A stretch of DNA of 64,000 bases from Bacteroidales bacterium (GCA_028698995.1 JAQVVM010000024.1:1-64000), one strand, 5' to 3'; numbered from the stretch's first letter, positions 36,955 through 45,962 are shown. Translations and numbers: made by a program. Notes: generated from the sequence alone by a model not told the origin.

Positions 36955-38478
36955 ATGACTGCACCTTCATTATTATTGCGCATAAAAAATGGTCAATCTG
37001 TTGATTTGAAAGCTATTCCGGTATTGAATTATGATGAATTTTCTGACCTGGCAGTACTTTTATTGAAAGAAGAAACTTGTCATTGTGTTAGCTATTATGC
37101 TTTTAAGCAAGAAAATGGTTTAAAGTTTATTATGGCAATAGCTGATGACAGTCAGCACGATGTTATTATTTTTTCTCATCACTTACTTAATGGTAGCCAA
37201 TTTGAGCTCCCATCTTTAACACCACATATTTTTGCTTTACATATCTTTGAACGGGAAATCCATGAAAACTTTGGCGTTAAATTTACAAATCACCCATGGT
37301 TAAAACCTGTCCGGTTTTCTCAAAATCGTTTTAACAATGATTTGAAAATTAATGATTATCCGTTCTATTCAATAAAAAGCGATGAATTGCATGAAGTTGG
37401 GGTTGGTCCTGTTCATGCAGGAATTATTGAGCCCGGTCATTTTCGTTTTATCTGCAATGGAGAGAATGTTTTACATCTTGAAATTCAATTAGGATGGCAA
37501 CATAGAGGCATAGAACAATTGTTCCTCGACAAAAAGAAGATGCTTCAAAGAAATATTTTAGCTGAAAATATTGCCGGAGATACAGTCATAGGACATACAA
37601 GTACTTTTGCTCAACTAATGGAATCATTGTCTGATATTGAGATTACTGAGCAAATACAGATAGAAAGAGCATTAGCCCTTGAGTTGGAGCGTATTGCCAT
37701 TCATACCGGAGATACTGCTGCTTTATGCGTTGACGCAGCCTATTATCTGGGAGCTAATGTTTTTGGGATTCTGCGTACCGGTATTATCAACTTTACTCAA
37801 TCATGGTGTGGAAATCGCCTCGGAAAAAGTCTTATCAGGGTAGGGGGTACCCATAGTTCATTCACAGAAGACTTGAAGCAAACATTGCTAAATGTTTTAG
37901 CAGCTTATGAAAAAATGTATATTGAAATGTCGCATCTGACCTATCGCTTACCAAGTGTTCAAAACCGTTTTGATAATGTAGGCAATATCTCTAAAAATCA
38001 AGCTCATTTATTAGGGACAGTAGGTCTTTCTGCCCGTATGTCGAATGTGATGCGAGATATCAGAATTTCTCACCCGACATGGGCCTATAGTAGTTTCCCT
38101 ATTGAAACAATTATGACTTTAAAAGGAGATGTTTTTGCACGCTTTTTATTAAAACGTAAAGAGATTAAACGTTCTGTATTATGGATTCATAATTTACTTG
38201 ATAATTACAATTTCGACAGTTCAAAAACTAAAAAACCGATTTATAGCAAACCCTTAAAACCTGACAGCTTTGCCATTTCATTAACCGAGGGTTGGCGTGG
38301 AGAGATTTGCCACTGTGCTGTTACAGATGATAAAGGGGAGTTGTTGCATTATAAGGTAAAAGACCCTTCAATGCACAATTGGAAAGCTCTGGAGATTTCA
38401 TTAAGAGATGTAGAAATATCCGATTTTCCCATCAACAATAAGAGTTATAATTTAAGTTATTGCGGACACGACCTTTAA
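36955..38478 (+). CDS. Large subunit of a hydrogenase-4-like complex lacking the [NiFe] site (NuoC-NuoD fusion)
   Basis: 507 residues: a NuoC-like part (about 1-130; 'HIFEREIHENFGVKF') fused to a NuoD/hydrogenase-large-subunit part ('LHLEIQLGWQHRGIEQLF' near 165). The family's first nickel motif, CxxC, is replaced by AENIAGDTVIGHTS near 200, and the C-terminal DPCxxC motif by NKSYNLSYCGHDL. With both cysteine pairs gone it cannot carry a [NiFe] centre, so this is not a hydrogenase. The pattern is that of the so-called Ehr (energy-converting hydrogenase-related) complexes. The substrate is unknown. Confidence 0.87.
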   Translation: MTAPSLLLRIKNGQSVDLKAIPVLNYDEFSDLAVLLLKEETCHCVSYYAFKQENGLKFIMAIADDSQHDVIIFSHHLLNGSQFELPSLTPHIFALHIFEREIHENFGVKFTNHPWLKPVRFSQNRFNNDLKINDYPFYSIKSDELHEVGVGPVHAGIIEPGHFRFICNGENVLHLEIQLGWQHRGIEQLFLDKKKMLQRNILAENIAGDTVIGHTSTFAQLMESLSDIEITEQIQIERALALELERIAIHTGDTAALCVDAAYYLGANVFGILRTGIINFTQSWCGNRLGKSLIRVGGTHSSFTEDLKQTLLNVLAAYEKMYIEMSHLTYRLPSVQNRFDNVGNISKNQAHLLGTVGLSARMSNVMRDIRISHPTWAYSSFPIETIMTLKGDVFARFLLKRKEIKRSVLWIHNLLDNYNFDSSKTKKPIYSKPLKPDSFAISLTEGWRGEICHCAVTDDKGELLHYKVKDPSMHNWKALEISLRDVEISDFPINNKSYNLSYCGHDL

Positions 38479-38491
38479 TACAAAAGCATTT

Positions 38492-39247
38492 ATGTTTAAG
38501 GAAACAAAAATACTATATCAAAACGGAAAGCAATATATTCCTGATTTACGCAGGGTAGTACTTAAACCACCGTACAGAGGAAGACCCGAAATCAGTTCAG
38601 CTCAGGTTGATGAACATGCTCTTGAGGAACTTTGCCCATTGGGTGCTATTTCCAGAAAACCATTCTGCATTGATTTGGGGAAATGTGCTTTTTGTGGAGA
38701 ATGTGCTTATGCATTTCCCGAGAAAATTAAATTTACAACAGATTATAAAATTGCTTCTAATAAAAGAGATCATTTGAAAATATATGAAGGCATCAGTACC
38801 GGAATAGTAATAGATGAACATAGCATAAATCCTGTTATTAGAAAAGTTTTTTCAAAATCTCTTAAACTTAGGCAAGTTTCAGCAGGAGGTGATAATTCAT
38901 GTGAATGGGAATTGAATGCCTGTGGAAATGCAAATTTTGATATGGGCCGTTTTGGAATTGAATTTCTAGCTTCTCCCCGCCATGCAGATGGCATAGTTGT
39001 TACCGGACCTATTAGTGAAAATATGGCAGAAGCTTTAAAAATTACTTATGATGCTATTCCTGACCCCAAGATTGTAATATTATGTGGTGTTGATGCCATT
39101 AGTGGCGGAATTTTTTCAGATAGTAAAGCTATTAACAGAAGCTTTCTGAATGATGTTCATATTGATTTATTTATACCCGGCAATCCCCCACACCCGCTTA
39201 CAATTATTAATGGCATACTAGATTTAACAAGAGGAAAGAAAGGTTAG
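38492..39247 (+). CDS. Fused ferredoxin-HyfI/NuoB-like subunit with depleted iron-sulfur ligands
   Basis: 251 residues, a fusion of HyfH-like (about 1-110) and HyfI/NuoB-like (about 110-245) parts. In the ferredoxin part, ELCPLGAI with KCAFCGEC supplies one complete [4Fe-4S] set; the other cluster is lost (the last Cys-Pro reads FPE and the first CxxCxxC is absent). In the NuoB part, the four proximal-cluster ligand positions read Asp (GGDNSCE), Cys, Asp (CGVDAISGG) and Asn (IPGNPPHP), so three of four are not Cys. The redox arm of the complex is therefore strongly reduced. Last gene of the operon, 13 bp after the large subunit. Confidence 0.85.
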   Translation: MFKETKILYQNGKQYIPDLRRVVLKPPYRGRPEISSAQVDEHALEELCPLGAISRKPFCIDLGKCAFCGECAYAFPEKIKFTTDYKIASNKRDHLKIYEGISTGIVIDEHSINPVIRKVFSKSLKLRQVSAGGDNSCEWELNACGNANFDMGRFGIEFLASPRHADGIVVTGPISENMAEALKITYDAIPDPKIVILCGVDAISGGIFSDSKAINRSFLNDVHIDLFIPGNPPHPLTIINGILDLTRGKKG

Positions 39248-39707
39248 GCTCTTTTCTTTTTATTTAGGGACATTAGCGTCTGATAAAATATTTGTTTGGT
39301 GAAATTTATTTTATAGAAACAATAAAAATAAGGTGAAAGATATAATTTTAATAAAACCGGTGTCTTTATTATCCAATTTAGTGCGACGTGTAATTTACTA
39401 TTGTTTCAACTCCCGTGTTTACATTGATTTGCCCTAATGATTCGCCATAGGCGAAGAAATATCTCATTTAAAAGAATAAACATTTCAGAGTTCGACCTCA
39501 AATCTTTTTGGACTTCACAACAAGTTTTAAAATAATTCTAATTTTGAATGGCAATAAAAAGGGGGAAGCTTACAATACAACAAAACAGCTTGGTACACCC
39601 AACCTAAAACATAACTTCATGCAGAAATAGCTTTTCCTGTAAATTAAATTTATCTATAACCAACGGGTAGGGTTTTTTACCTCTTTTTGACCATACTAAA
39701 AACAAAA
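39248..39707. other. 460-bp non-coding stretch between the Ehr-like operon and the island boundary
   Basis: AT-rich, no plausible gene. A small hairpin TTCGCC-ATAG-GGCGAA-like structure lies at 39441-39455. No terminator with a clear T-tract was found directly after the operon. This is probably ancestral chromosome next to the tRNA gene. Confidence 0.4.
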
Positions 39708-39732
39708 AAAACCGCCCTTTTGAGGCGGTTTT
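39708..39732. terminator. Intrinsic terminator of the truncated tRNA gene
   Basis: AAAACCGCC (39708-39716) pairs with GGCGGTTTT (39724-39732). On the minus strand it sits directly after the tRNA 3' end and reads into T-rich DNA. Confidence 0.8.
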
Positions 39733-39759
39733 GCGGACCGGACGGGACTCGAACCCCTT
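39733..39759 (-). other. 3' fragment of a tRNA gene, likely attachment site at an island boundary
   Basis: On the minus strand the sequence reads GGGGTTCGAGTCCCGT then CCGGTCCG: T-loop TTCGAGT, the 3' half of the T-stem, a 7-nt acceptor strand and discriminator G. The acceptor's 5' half would be GGACCGG. Upstream of the T-loop the sequence stops fitting: position 50 pairs G with G, and no anticodon arm or D arm is present. CCA is not encoded. A tRNA 3' end with its terminator but no 5' part is what site-specific integration leaves at one end of an element. The other, complete copy should lie beyond the right edge. The amino acid cannot be told. Confidence 0.8.
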
Positions 39760-40222
39760 ATATTATTTGTCTGTATTTCAATCCGTTAACTCAAAGAAAT
39801 TTTTATTAATTCCCGCTTAATTCCCTCGTTTTTTGCTTTTTTTTGCTTTTCTTTTCCTGTTCTACAATGCCATAAAGTTATGAAAAAAATCTGTATTTCA
39901 TGAAAATATTTTATACTTTTTTTTGCTTTTTTTTGCTATAAAATTTTGTTTTGTTAATTTTGTTGAAAATAAATGTATAATCTATCATTTGGTTATTATT
40001 AAGAATATTTACTATAATGTTCCTTTTTGCAGACTTTTACTTTCTGTTTCGATTTTTTATTTTATGTTTTATTATTTTCATTTTATGATAAAATTCTGTA
40101 TATCAAATCATTATTCTTAATTAACGACATATTGTTAAAATAAAAATGGAAATGTTAAAAATTCATTTATTGTAAACAAGTGTAATTCAGTAAATTTGTA
40201 AATATTAATTTCAATAAATTTA
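39760..40222. other. Non-coding left end of the island
   Basis: 463 bp of very AT-rich DNA between the tRNA fragment and the first island gene. It contains the direct repeats listed separately. An open frame at 39923-40120 has a low-complexity Phe/Ile-rich product and is not credited. Confidence 0.5.
39770..39937. repeat. Direct repeats next to the attachment site
   Basis: TCTGTATTTCA occurs at 39770-39780 and 39890-39900, 120 bp apart. A T-rich motif TTTTTTGC-TTTTTTTTGCT occurs at 39829-39847 and again at 39919-39937. Repeats beside an att core are typical arm-type or accessory binding sites for a tyrosine recombinase and excisionase, although no integrase gene is in the window. Confidence 0.5.
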
Positions 40223-41323
40223 ATGAACCACATCCAAACATTTTCTGAGTTAAACTCAGAAAAAGTAAGATTTTTATTGTCCGAAAAGTTCCCTTACCGG
40301 GATGTACTTTCTCTTGTTAAGGAAGTGAACACCCGTATTATTTATGAGAATGTAACCGACGAACAGTTACATATATATACCAAAAACTTTAATTACAAAG
40401 CTTTCGGTTTTAAAGGGAAAAACGATTTCAAACTAACGACTTCTGCAGGCGATAAGCCCGAGTTTAAAAACATTTCGGTTACGCCTGTATGCTACTACTC
40501 TTTACATGATAATTTTACTTTAGCACCCCCTCCTGATGTGCGTAGTAAGATTATTGTAGGACTACTTGCCGATGAATTTGAACGTATCAAACTCAGGGCA
40601 ATATATACCTTTGAAACATCTAACGACGAAAACCAAGTCAAGATGTATGCCCGTAAAAACAGACAATTTATTAAAACTTGCTTTCACAATCATAAGGCAA
40701 CTTTTCACGACTTGTTTACACTTAATCCTAATTACTTGCACCATCCAGAATCCTACATTTATTTTTACATTAACTTTTTCCTTATCAAGTTGCGGCTCTT
40801 TTACGAAAAATTCTTTATCGATTTTTTAGGTCCTGGCAAGAAGAACGAAAAACAACTGCTGGCTGAATTATTTCAGGTAAATCCTGCATTGATGTACAAG
40901 CAGAATGATGCCATTTCACCCTCTATTAAAGAAGAACATAATACTAATTTCTCGGAAACGGCTCAACAGCACTTCGCCACCGGCACTTCGCTGGCTATGG
41001 CTTACCAAGCTATTGCTAAAGAAAACAATATAACTGCTGAAAATCTTAAGCTTTTATTAAGTCTTGTTGGTAAAATAAAGTGGAATGGGTACAAAAACAC
41101 TCTTGCTGATTATATACTTCAACTCATGGAAACAAAATCAAAAGATGGCCTTTCTTTGCTTGAAACAACTCCCGATGACATATCTTCTTTATTATCTATT
41201 GTTGCTATTGATAAAGATGGCTATATGCTAAGCAAAGAAACTATTAAAACCTTGCTACAACCAAGTAAAAGTGCAAAAAGACCTAAAGATGGAGCTAAAG
41301 GAAAAGTAAACATTAAAATATAA
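40223..41323 (+). CDS. Uncharacterised island protein
   Basis: 366 residues, soluble, mixed alpha/beta then helical. No family recognised. The N-terminal half has several conserved-looking aromatic stretches ('NFNYKAFGFKGKNDFKL', 'VTPVCYYSLHDNF', APPPDVRSKIIVG) and 'YARKNRQFIKTCFHNHK' near residue 140. The C-terminus is Lys-rich (PSKSAKRPKDGAKGK). It is the first gene of the island and has good coding character and a following terminator. Position beside the att site suggests a mobility or maintenance role, but this is a guess. Confidence 0.65.
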   Translation: MNHIQTFSELNSEKVRFLLSEKFPYRDVLSLVKEVNTRIIYENVTDEQLHIYTKNFNYKAFGFKGKNDFKLTTSAGDKPEFKNISVTPVCYYSLHDNFTLAPPPDVRSKIIVGLLADEFERIKLRAIYTFETSNDENQVKMYARKNRQFIKTCFHNHKATFHDLFTLNPNYLHHPESYIYFYINFFLIKLRLFYEKFFIDFLGPGKKNEKQLLAELFQVNPALMYKQNDAISPSIKEEHNTNFSETAQQHFATGTSLAMAYQAIAKENNITAENLKLLLSLVGKIKWNGYKNTLADYILQLMETKSKDGLSLLETTPDDISSLLSIVAIDKDGYMLSKETIKTLLQPSKSAKRPKDGAKGKVNIKI

Positions 41324-41355
41324 TTCGACTGTTTACTCTTTCTAATATCTTTTCA

Positions 41356-41412
41356 AATGCTGCTAAAATTTATGCTTCTATATAAATCTTAGCAGCATTA
41401 TTTATGCTATTT
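41356..41412 (+). terminator. Intrinsic terminator after the first island gene
   Basis: AATGCTGCTAA (41356-41366) pairs with TTAGCAGCATT (41389-41399), 11 bp, followed by T-rich sequence. Confidence 0.65.
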
Positions 41413-41486
41413 TTGTTTAATTTGTTTTCCTTATAATATTAAAAGAAAACTTCATTTAAATACAACTAAATCAAAACTCTTTAAAT

Positions 41487-42119
41487 GTGTTAGTGCCTGA
41501 TAAAACTTATATTTATAAATGCCCCTCTTGCAATAGACTTTTCAAGGAAATAAGTTTAATAAGTGGCAATTTTTCTAATAACAAGACGTATTCCGATTTA
41601 AAGAAACTGCCATCAATGCGTTTTGGCGCAATTTGCCTTATGTCTTGTTTCCATTGTAATCATAGCTTTTGGCTAAACAAATTAAAACCAATTAATGCTT
41701 TTGAACCTTTCGACGAATTACCATTAAAATATGCCAATCTTGCACATCCATTTTTTGCTGATATTGATGCCTATTTTAATGCACTGTATTCTGATTTGTG
41801 CGAAAACTTAAACGAAGAATTTTTTATCCGTATTAATATTTGGTGGAGCTATAATGACAGACTAAGAGCTAACCGAAATATGTTTATTGATGATAACGAC
41901 AAACTCGACTGGCTAAACAATACAAAAAAATTTATTGACCTACTCAATCCAAATAATTCTTCACACAAAATGATGAGAGCCGAACTACACAGAAACCTTG
42001 GCAATTTTGATAAATCTCTGGAAATTCTAAATACAATACACCTAAAAAAATACGATAAGCTAAAAAAAGCAATGATTAACGAATGTTACAATAAAAATAA
42101 TTTGCTTTTCAAGCTCTAA
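41487..42119 (+). CDS. Uncharacterised protein with N-terminal zinc-ribbon
   Basis: 210 residues from a GTG start (no in-frame ATG nearby, so the start is uncertain). Two Cys pairs, YKCPSCNRLF near residue 10 and SCFHCNHSFW near 53, form a zinc-ribbon. The rest is helical; the C-terminal 'AELHRNLGNFDKSLEILNTIH' resembles a TPR-like helix pair. Function unknown. It stands alone between a terminator and the AAGACCT repeat region. Confidence 0.6.
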   Translation: MLVPDKTYIYKCPSCNRLFKEISLISGNFSNNKTYSDLKKLPSMRFGAICLMSCFHCNHSFWLNKLKPINAFEPFDELPLKYANLAHPFFADIDAYFNALYSDLCENLNEEFFIRINIWWSYNDRLRANRNMFIDDNDKLDWLNNTKKFIDLLNPNNSSHKMMRAELHRNLGNFDKSLEILNTIHLKKYDKLKKAMINECYNKNNLLFKL

Positions 42120-42698
42120 TCATTCACTACTTATTTGATATGTCATAACTATACGCTGTGGCTTCACATAAATTTACATCCTGTGATATTTTTTAGTTTC
42201 AACATTAACCTGTTCATTTTATAATTTCAAAACAATTAGAGAGTACCAATTTGAATAAATAGCTATTCAAAACCCTACTTTTACCTTGTTTCTCTTTCTT
42301 AGTCAATCTTTTCAAATTATGCAACTTTCTATATAGGTCTTTTCTCTCTAAAAAGACCTTTTTTAATCGGTTTTACCCTTTTAAAATGTAAAACAATTAA
42401 AATCAAGCACATCCAAAAAAAAAGGTCTTCGAAGACCTTTTTCTTACCCCAAAAGACCTTTTTTGGCACACCCTGTGCTGCAAATTTGCATTTATTTGAT
42501 TTTCAATCACTTTCATTTTTACTAAAATAAAAATGGTCTTCAAGTCATTCCGAAGACCTTTTTTTTGTTCTATGACCTTTTTTTTAGTAATTTATTTGCA
42601 GAGGTTTTCTTCTCGGGAAAAAACCATTTATAGAATCCTGATGCACAGGCCTTGCAGAAAGGATAAAACAAATGTTAAACCTCTAAATTAATTAAATT
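42120..42698. other. 579-bp non-coding region with hairpin array
   Basis: No gene. The right half (42335-42590) holds the AAGACCT hairpins listed separately, with further small stems GCACA-ccc-TGTGC (42466-42478) and an imperfect GGTTTT/AAAACC stem at 42603-42625. It precedes the excisionase-like and primase-like genes. Confidence 0.55.
42335..42590. repeat. Cluster of AAGACCT/AGGTCTT hairpins with T-tracts
   Basis: Plus-strand AAGACC or GACC followed by 5-8 T residues occurs five times (about 42354, 42432, 42453, 42553, 42574). Three copies have an inverted partner: AGGTCTTTT (42335-42343) with AAAAGACCT (42351-42359); a perfect 24-bp palindrome of AAAAAGGTCTTC plus its inverse (42419-42442); and GGTCTTC (42535-42541) with GAAGACC (42552-42558). 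The copy at 42453 could compete with that at 42432 for the same GGTCTT. Options include stacked terminators, attenuator/antisense control, or protein-binding iterons for the downstream replication genes. Confidence 0.75.
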
Positions 42699-42983
42699 AT
42701 GGAATTAATAACTTTCGAATCCGACGCCTTCAAAAAAATCATTGAACAAATCAATGTACTATCAGTTAAAATTGACACAAGCATCCGCAAGCAACCCCTG
42801 TCCGACATTTGGCTCGACATTCAGGAAACCTGCCAGCTCCTTAAAGTGTCTAAACGCACTTTGCAAGCATACCGTGATAACAACATCCTCAGCTTTTCTC
42901 AAATCGGTGGCAAAATTTATTTCAAAGCTTCCGATATTGACGAGCACCTCAAAAAGCACTACCACAAGTGCAATAATGGCTAA
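42699..42983 (+). CDS. Excisionase-like helix-turn-helix DNA-binding protein
   Basis: 94 residues. After a short N-terminal helix comes an HTH_17/MerR-like winged domain: 'DIQETCQLLKVSKRTLQAYRDNNILSFSQIGGKIYFKASDIDEHL'. Such proteins act as excisionases or small regulators and are common before replication genes in Bacteroidetes mobile elements. It starts just after the AAGACCT hairpin cluster and is 125 bp before the primase-like gene. Confidence 0.82.
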   Translation: MELITFESDAFKKIIEQINVLSVKIDTSIRKQPLSDIWLDIQETCQLLKVSKRTLQAYRDNNILSFSQIGGKIYFKASDIDEHLKKHYHKCNNG

Positions 42984-43108
42984 ACTTTACCACATTTCTT
43001 TTTTGCACGCTTGCAGCCCTCTTCCTTGTTGATGAATTGATTTTCATGCTGTCAACCCTCAGGGAAGAGGGGCATAGTGCTTATTATTAACTTTTAAATT
43101 TCAGGACC

Positions 43109-45292
43109 ATGAAGCTTACAAAAGAAAGCATATTAAACGCAACAACCTCTTATGACATACTCAACCACTATCTGAATCCTTACAAACATTCAGGGCAACG
43201 CTTAACGCCGGGTAAGCACATCAGCAATCCTTTTCTCAGCGAAAAACAAAAAACACCATCATTCAACATTTACTACTCTCGTGCATCAGCAGAATGGCGG
43301 TATAAAGACTTTGCCACAGGTGATGATGGTTCTTGCTTCGACCTGGTAATGAAACTCCACAGGCTCTCATTTCCCGAAGCATTAGCCCAAATCAATAATG
43401 ACATGAGCCTTAATATTGTGTTACAAAATGATAACACCAATTTTACACCCCCATTACACGCCCCTGATACTCCTTTACAATTTGGCACTTCTTCCCTTAC
43501 AATACAGCCCTTCCAGCCACTAGAACTACAATATTGGCAGCAATACGGCATTTCCGAAGCGGTTATGAAGCGGTTCAACCTGCGCTCCGTTCGGGCTTTT
43601 TCTTCTACCGACAAAAACAACAAGCCCTACACCTTCAAATCCCTGCCCGATAATCCCATTTTTGCTTACATCAATAAAGAATGGGCAAAACTTTACCGCC
43701 CCCTCAATAAGGCATTCCGTTTTCAATACCTTGGCGAAAAACCTCCCGACTATATTTTTGGCATTGAACAATTGCCCGATTTTTCTGAATTTATTTTCCT
43801 TACCGGTGGCGAAAAAGATGTCATTTCATTATACGCTCATGGCTTTCCTGCAGTTTCTCTTAACAGTGAAACCGCCATGCTTTCGCAGGATGCCTTGCTT
43901 TTATTGCGTTCTCGCTCTCGCTTCATTATTGTACTTTACGATAACGATGAAACAGGCACCACCCAGAGCGATAAAATTTCCAAAACTTGGAACCTCAGGC
44001 GTATTGTGTTACCTCCCATGAACAATGGCAAAGACATATCAGATTATTTCAAACTGGGCTTACCTCTTGCCGACCTCCAACAGCTTGCCGTTGAGAGCTG
44101 CAAACAATTTAAACCCCTGCCTGCTGCTAATCCCGAACTGACACGACTTGAAAAAGTCCTCAGCACCCGTAAAATTCTCGAAGAAAACAAATCTAAAGAA
44201 ATCACGTTTAGCAAGCCCATCCTCAAACAAAACGAAAACCCTGTATTCTTTCCCAAAACCATCAACGTCATTCAGGGCAAAGCAGGTGTGCATAAAAGCC
44301 GTCTGGCTCAAACCATCTGTAGTGCCTTACTTAAAAAGAACGGCGAACACATTCCCTTGCTCAACTTCGTGAAGGACCATGCCAAAGAATATGCAATCTG
44401 TTACGTGGACACCGAGCGTAACCTTTCCGAACAATTGCCTTATGCCCTGCAAAAAATTCAGGTGCATGCCGGTTACAAAATTGAAGAACATCCCGTAAAC
44501 TTCGACTATATTTCTCTGCTTGAGTTCCCTCGAGATGAAAGGTTCGAAGTCCTGAACGAATACCTTGACTATGTGCGCACCAAATACAACCGCCATATAT
44601 TCATTATTCTTGATGTCATTACCGACTGTGTTAACAACTTCAACGACTCTAAAGACAGCATGGCGCTTATTGACATGATGAACATGACCATCAACCGCCA
44701 CGATGTTACATTTTTGTGCCTCATACACGAAAACCCGGGCAATACCGATAAAGCCCGTGGGCATCTGGGCACTGAAATCATGAACAAAGCTTCAACTGTC
44801 GTTCAGGTTGGTTTTGAACGTGACCACGACCGCCGTGAAACCGACCTCATTAAGGTGGCTTACCTTAAATGCCGCAGCTCCAGAAAACACGAGCCCTTTT
44901 ATGTGAAATATTCTGATACTGAAAACACCCTCGTTTTGGCTGATGATGAAACCCTTACTGCTTATTTACGTGATGGCAAAAAACGCCTCGATGTGAGTTC
45001 TGTGATTGAACAACTCGAAGTTATACTTACTAAGCCCTGCCCCCGTAAAGAAGTTATTGAATGCCTCAGGGAAGAATTTAACTGCTCAGAGCGATTCGTT
45101 GAAGAATATATTAAAATCATTGTCAAACAGAAACTAACACTCTCAAATAGCTTAAACAACCTATGCTACTTGTATAAGTACCGTAAGGACCGCTCTGTTT
45201 ACTATTGCCTGCAACCCATCACAGAACAACAGGCAGAAATGGCAATGCAAGAACCATTTTCTGAAACTTCAGCAGAAAAATGCCCATTTTAA
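43109..45292 (+). CDS. Mobile-element replication protein: primase-like/Toprim plus RepA-like ATPase
   Basis: 727 residues. N-terminal primase-like zinc-finger region (about 15-100; 'NPFLSEKQKTPSFNIY', 'YKDFATGDDGSCFDLVM'), a Toprim domain (TGGEKD near 231, DNDETG near 278) and a RecA/AAA-type ATPase with Walker A GKAGVHKS near 390 and Walker B 'IFIILDVITDC' near 497. The 'CHC2' cysteines are not evident, so zinc binding is uncertain. Known relatives serve replication of plasmids, phages and integrative elements. Tandem and inverted repeats follow directly, consistent with an origin. Confidence 0.85.
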   Translation: MKLTKESILNATTSYDILNHYLNPYKHSGQRLTPGKHISNPFLSEKQKTPSFNIYYSRASAEWRYKDFATGDDGSCFDLVMKLHRLSFPEALAQINNDMSLNIVLQNDNTNFTPPLHAPDTPLQFGTSSLTIQPFQPLELQYWQQYGISEAVMKRFNLRSVRAFSSTDKNNKPYTFKSLPDNPIFAYINKEWAKLYRPLNKAFRFQYLGEKPPDYIFGIEQLPDFSEFIFLTGGEKDVISLYAHGFPAVSLNSETAMLSQDALLLLRSRSRFIIVLYDNDETGTTQSDKISKTWNLRRIVLPPMNNGKDISDYFKLGLPLADLQQLAVESCKQFKPLPAANPELTRLEKVLSTRKILEENKSKEITFSKPILKQNENPVFFPKTINVIQGKAGVHKSRLAQTICSALLKKNGEHIPLLNFVKDHAKEYAICYVDTERNLSEQLPYALQKIQVHAGYKIEEHPVNFDYISLLEFPRDERFEVLNEYLDYVRTKYNRHIFIILDVITDCVNNFNDSKDSMALIDMMNMTINRHDVTFLCLIHENPGNTDKARGHLGTEIMNKASTVVQVGFERDHDRRETDLIKVAYLKCRSSRKHEPFYVKYSDTENTLVLADDETLTAYLRDGKKRLDVSSVIEQLEVILTKPCPRKEVIECLREEFNCSERFVEEYIKIIVKQKLTLSNSLNNLCYLYKYRKDRSVYYCLQPITEQQAEMAMQEPFSETSAEKCPF

Positions 45293-45354
45293 GAAAGCAT
45301 ATACATTTCTTTTACAGGGCTTTTACACAACCATTACACCTTCCTTATTTTCCC

Positions 45355-45397
45355 TTTAAACTTTTAACTTTAAACTTTTAACTTTGAACTTTTTAAC
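45355..45397. repeat. Three tandem 14-bp AT-rich repeats (iteron-like)
   Basis: TTTAAACTTTTAAC occurs exactly at 45355-45368 and 45369-45382, and with two changes (TTTGAACTTTTTAAC) at 45383-45397. The block lies 62 bp after the replication protein gene. Confidence 0.7.
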
Positions 45398-45572
45398 TAC
45401 ACCTCTATGTTGATGAACACTAACAGTCCGCTATGTTTAAACCCCTCAAAAACACCTTGTTTTACTAGCTTTTTTATATCCTTTTAGGTCAATCACAATC
45501 TTTCACTTATTTGCCTCTTGCCATACCCCCATAAATTTCACTTTTATACTTTTGTTTTCATTACATTCCACG

Positions 45573-45615
45573 TTTGCACTTTTGCACGCATATATAGGCG
45601 CTGCAAAAGTGCAAA
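45573..45615. repeat. Perfect 14-bp inverted repeat built of TTTGCAC units
   Basis: TTTGCACTTTTGCA (45573-45586) is exactly inverted at 45602-45615 with 15 nt between. Each arm contains two TTTGCA units, and another TTTGCAC occurs at 45691-45697. It may be an operator or part of a replication origin. Confidence 0.65.
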
Positions 45616-45962
45616 ACTCAAATGGGGTATTTGGCAAAATAGTGAAAATAACTATATATATTATATACCTTTTTATTAAATGTTTGATTTTTTGCACATT
45701 CTGAAATTACTAAAATGTGGTATTTATTTTGGCGTTTTGTCAAAATAAATATTTTTCTATTTAACAATTAATTAATTTATATTCATGAAGAATTCCATTA
45801 TTTTAAGCTCATTGAAATTTCTAAAACCACAATACATTTTAAACAACAACTTAATATTAGAATCACTAAGAATCTATATTTTGTTAAAGAATGTGTTAAT
45901 TAATGAAACCAATTGAAATGTATATTATTCATATAAAATGTATACATTTAAACATTTTATTC

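Noticed and set aside
31989-39247. A functional group 4 (hydrogenase-4/formate hydrogenlyase) hydrogenase
   Set aside because: The nickel-binding cysteine motifs are absent from the large subunit, and most proximal-cluster ligands are absent from the small subunit.
39923-40120. Small Phe/Ile-rich coding frame near the attachment site
   Set aside because: It overlaps poly-T direct repeats; composition explains the hydrophobic translation.
42335-42590. CRISPR array
   Set aside because: Repeats are short, irregularly spaced and palindromic, without uniform spacers, and no cas genes are present.
45503-45697. Small minus-strand coding frame
   Set aside because: It spans the TTTGCAC inverted repeat, lacks a recognisable product and has no supporting start signal.
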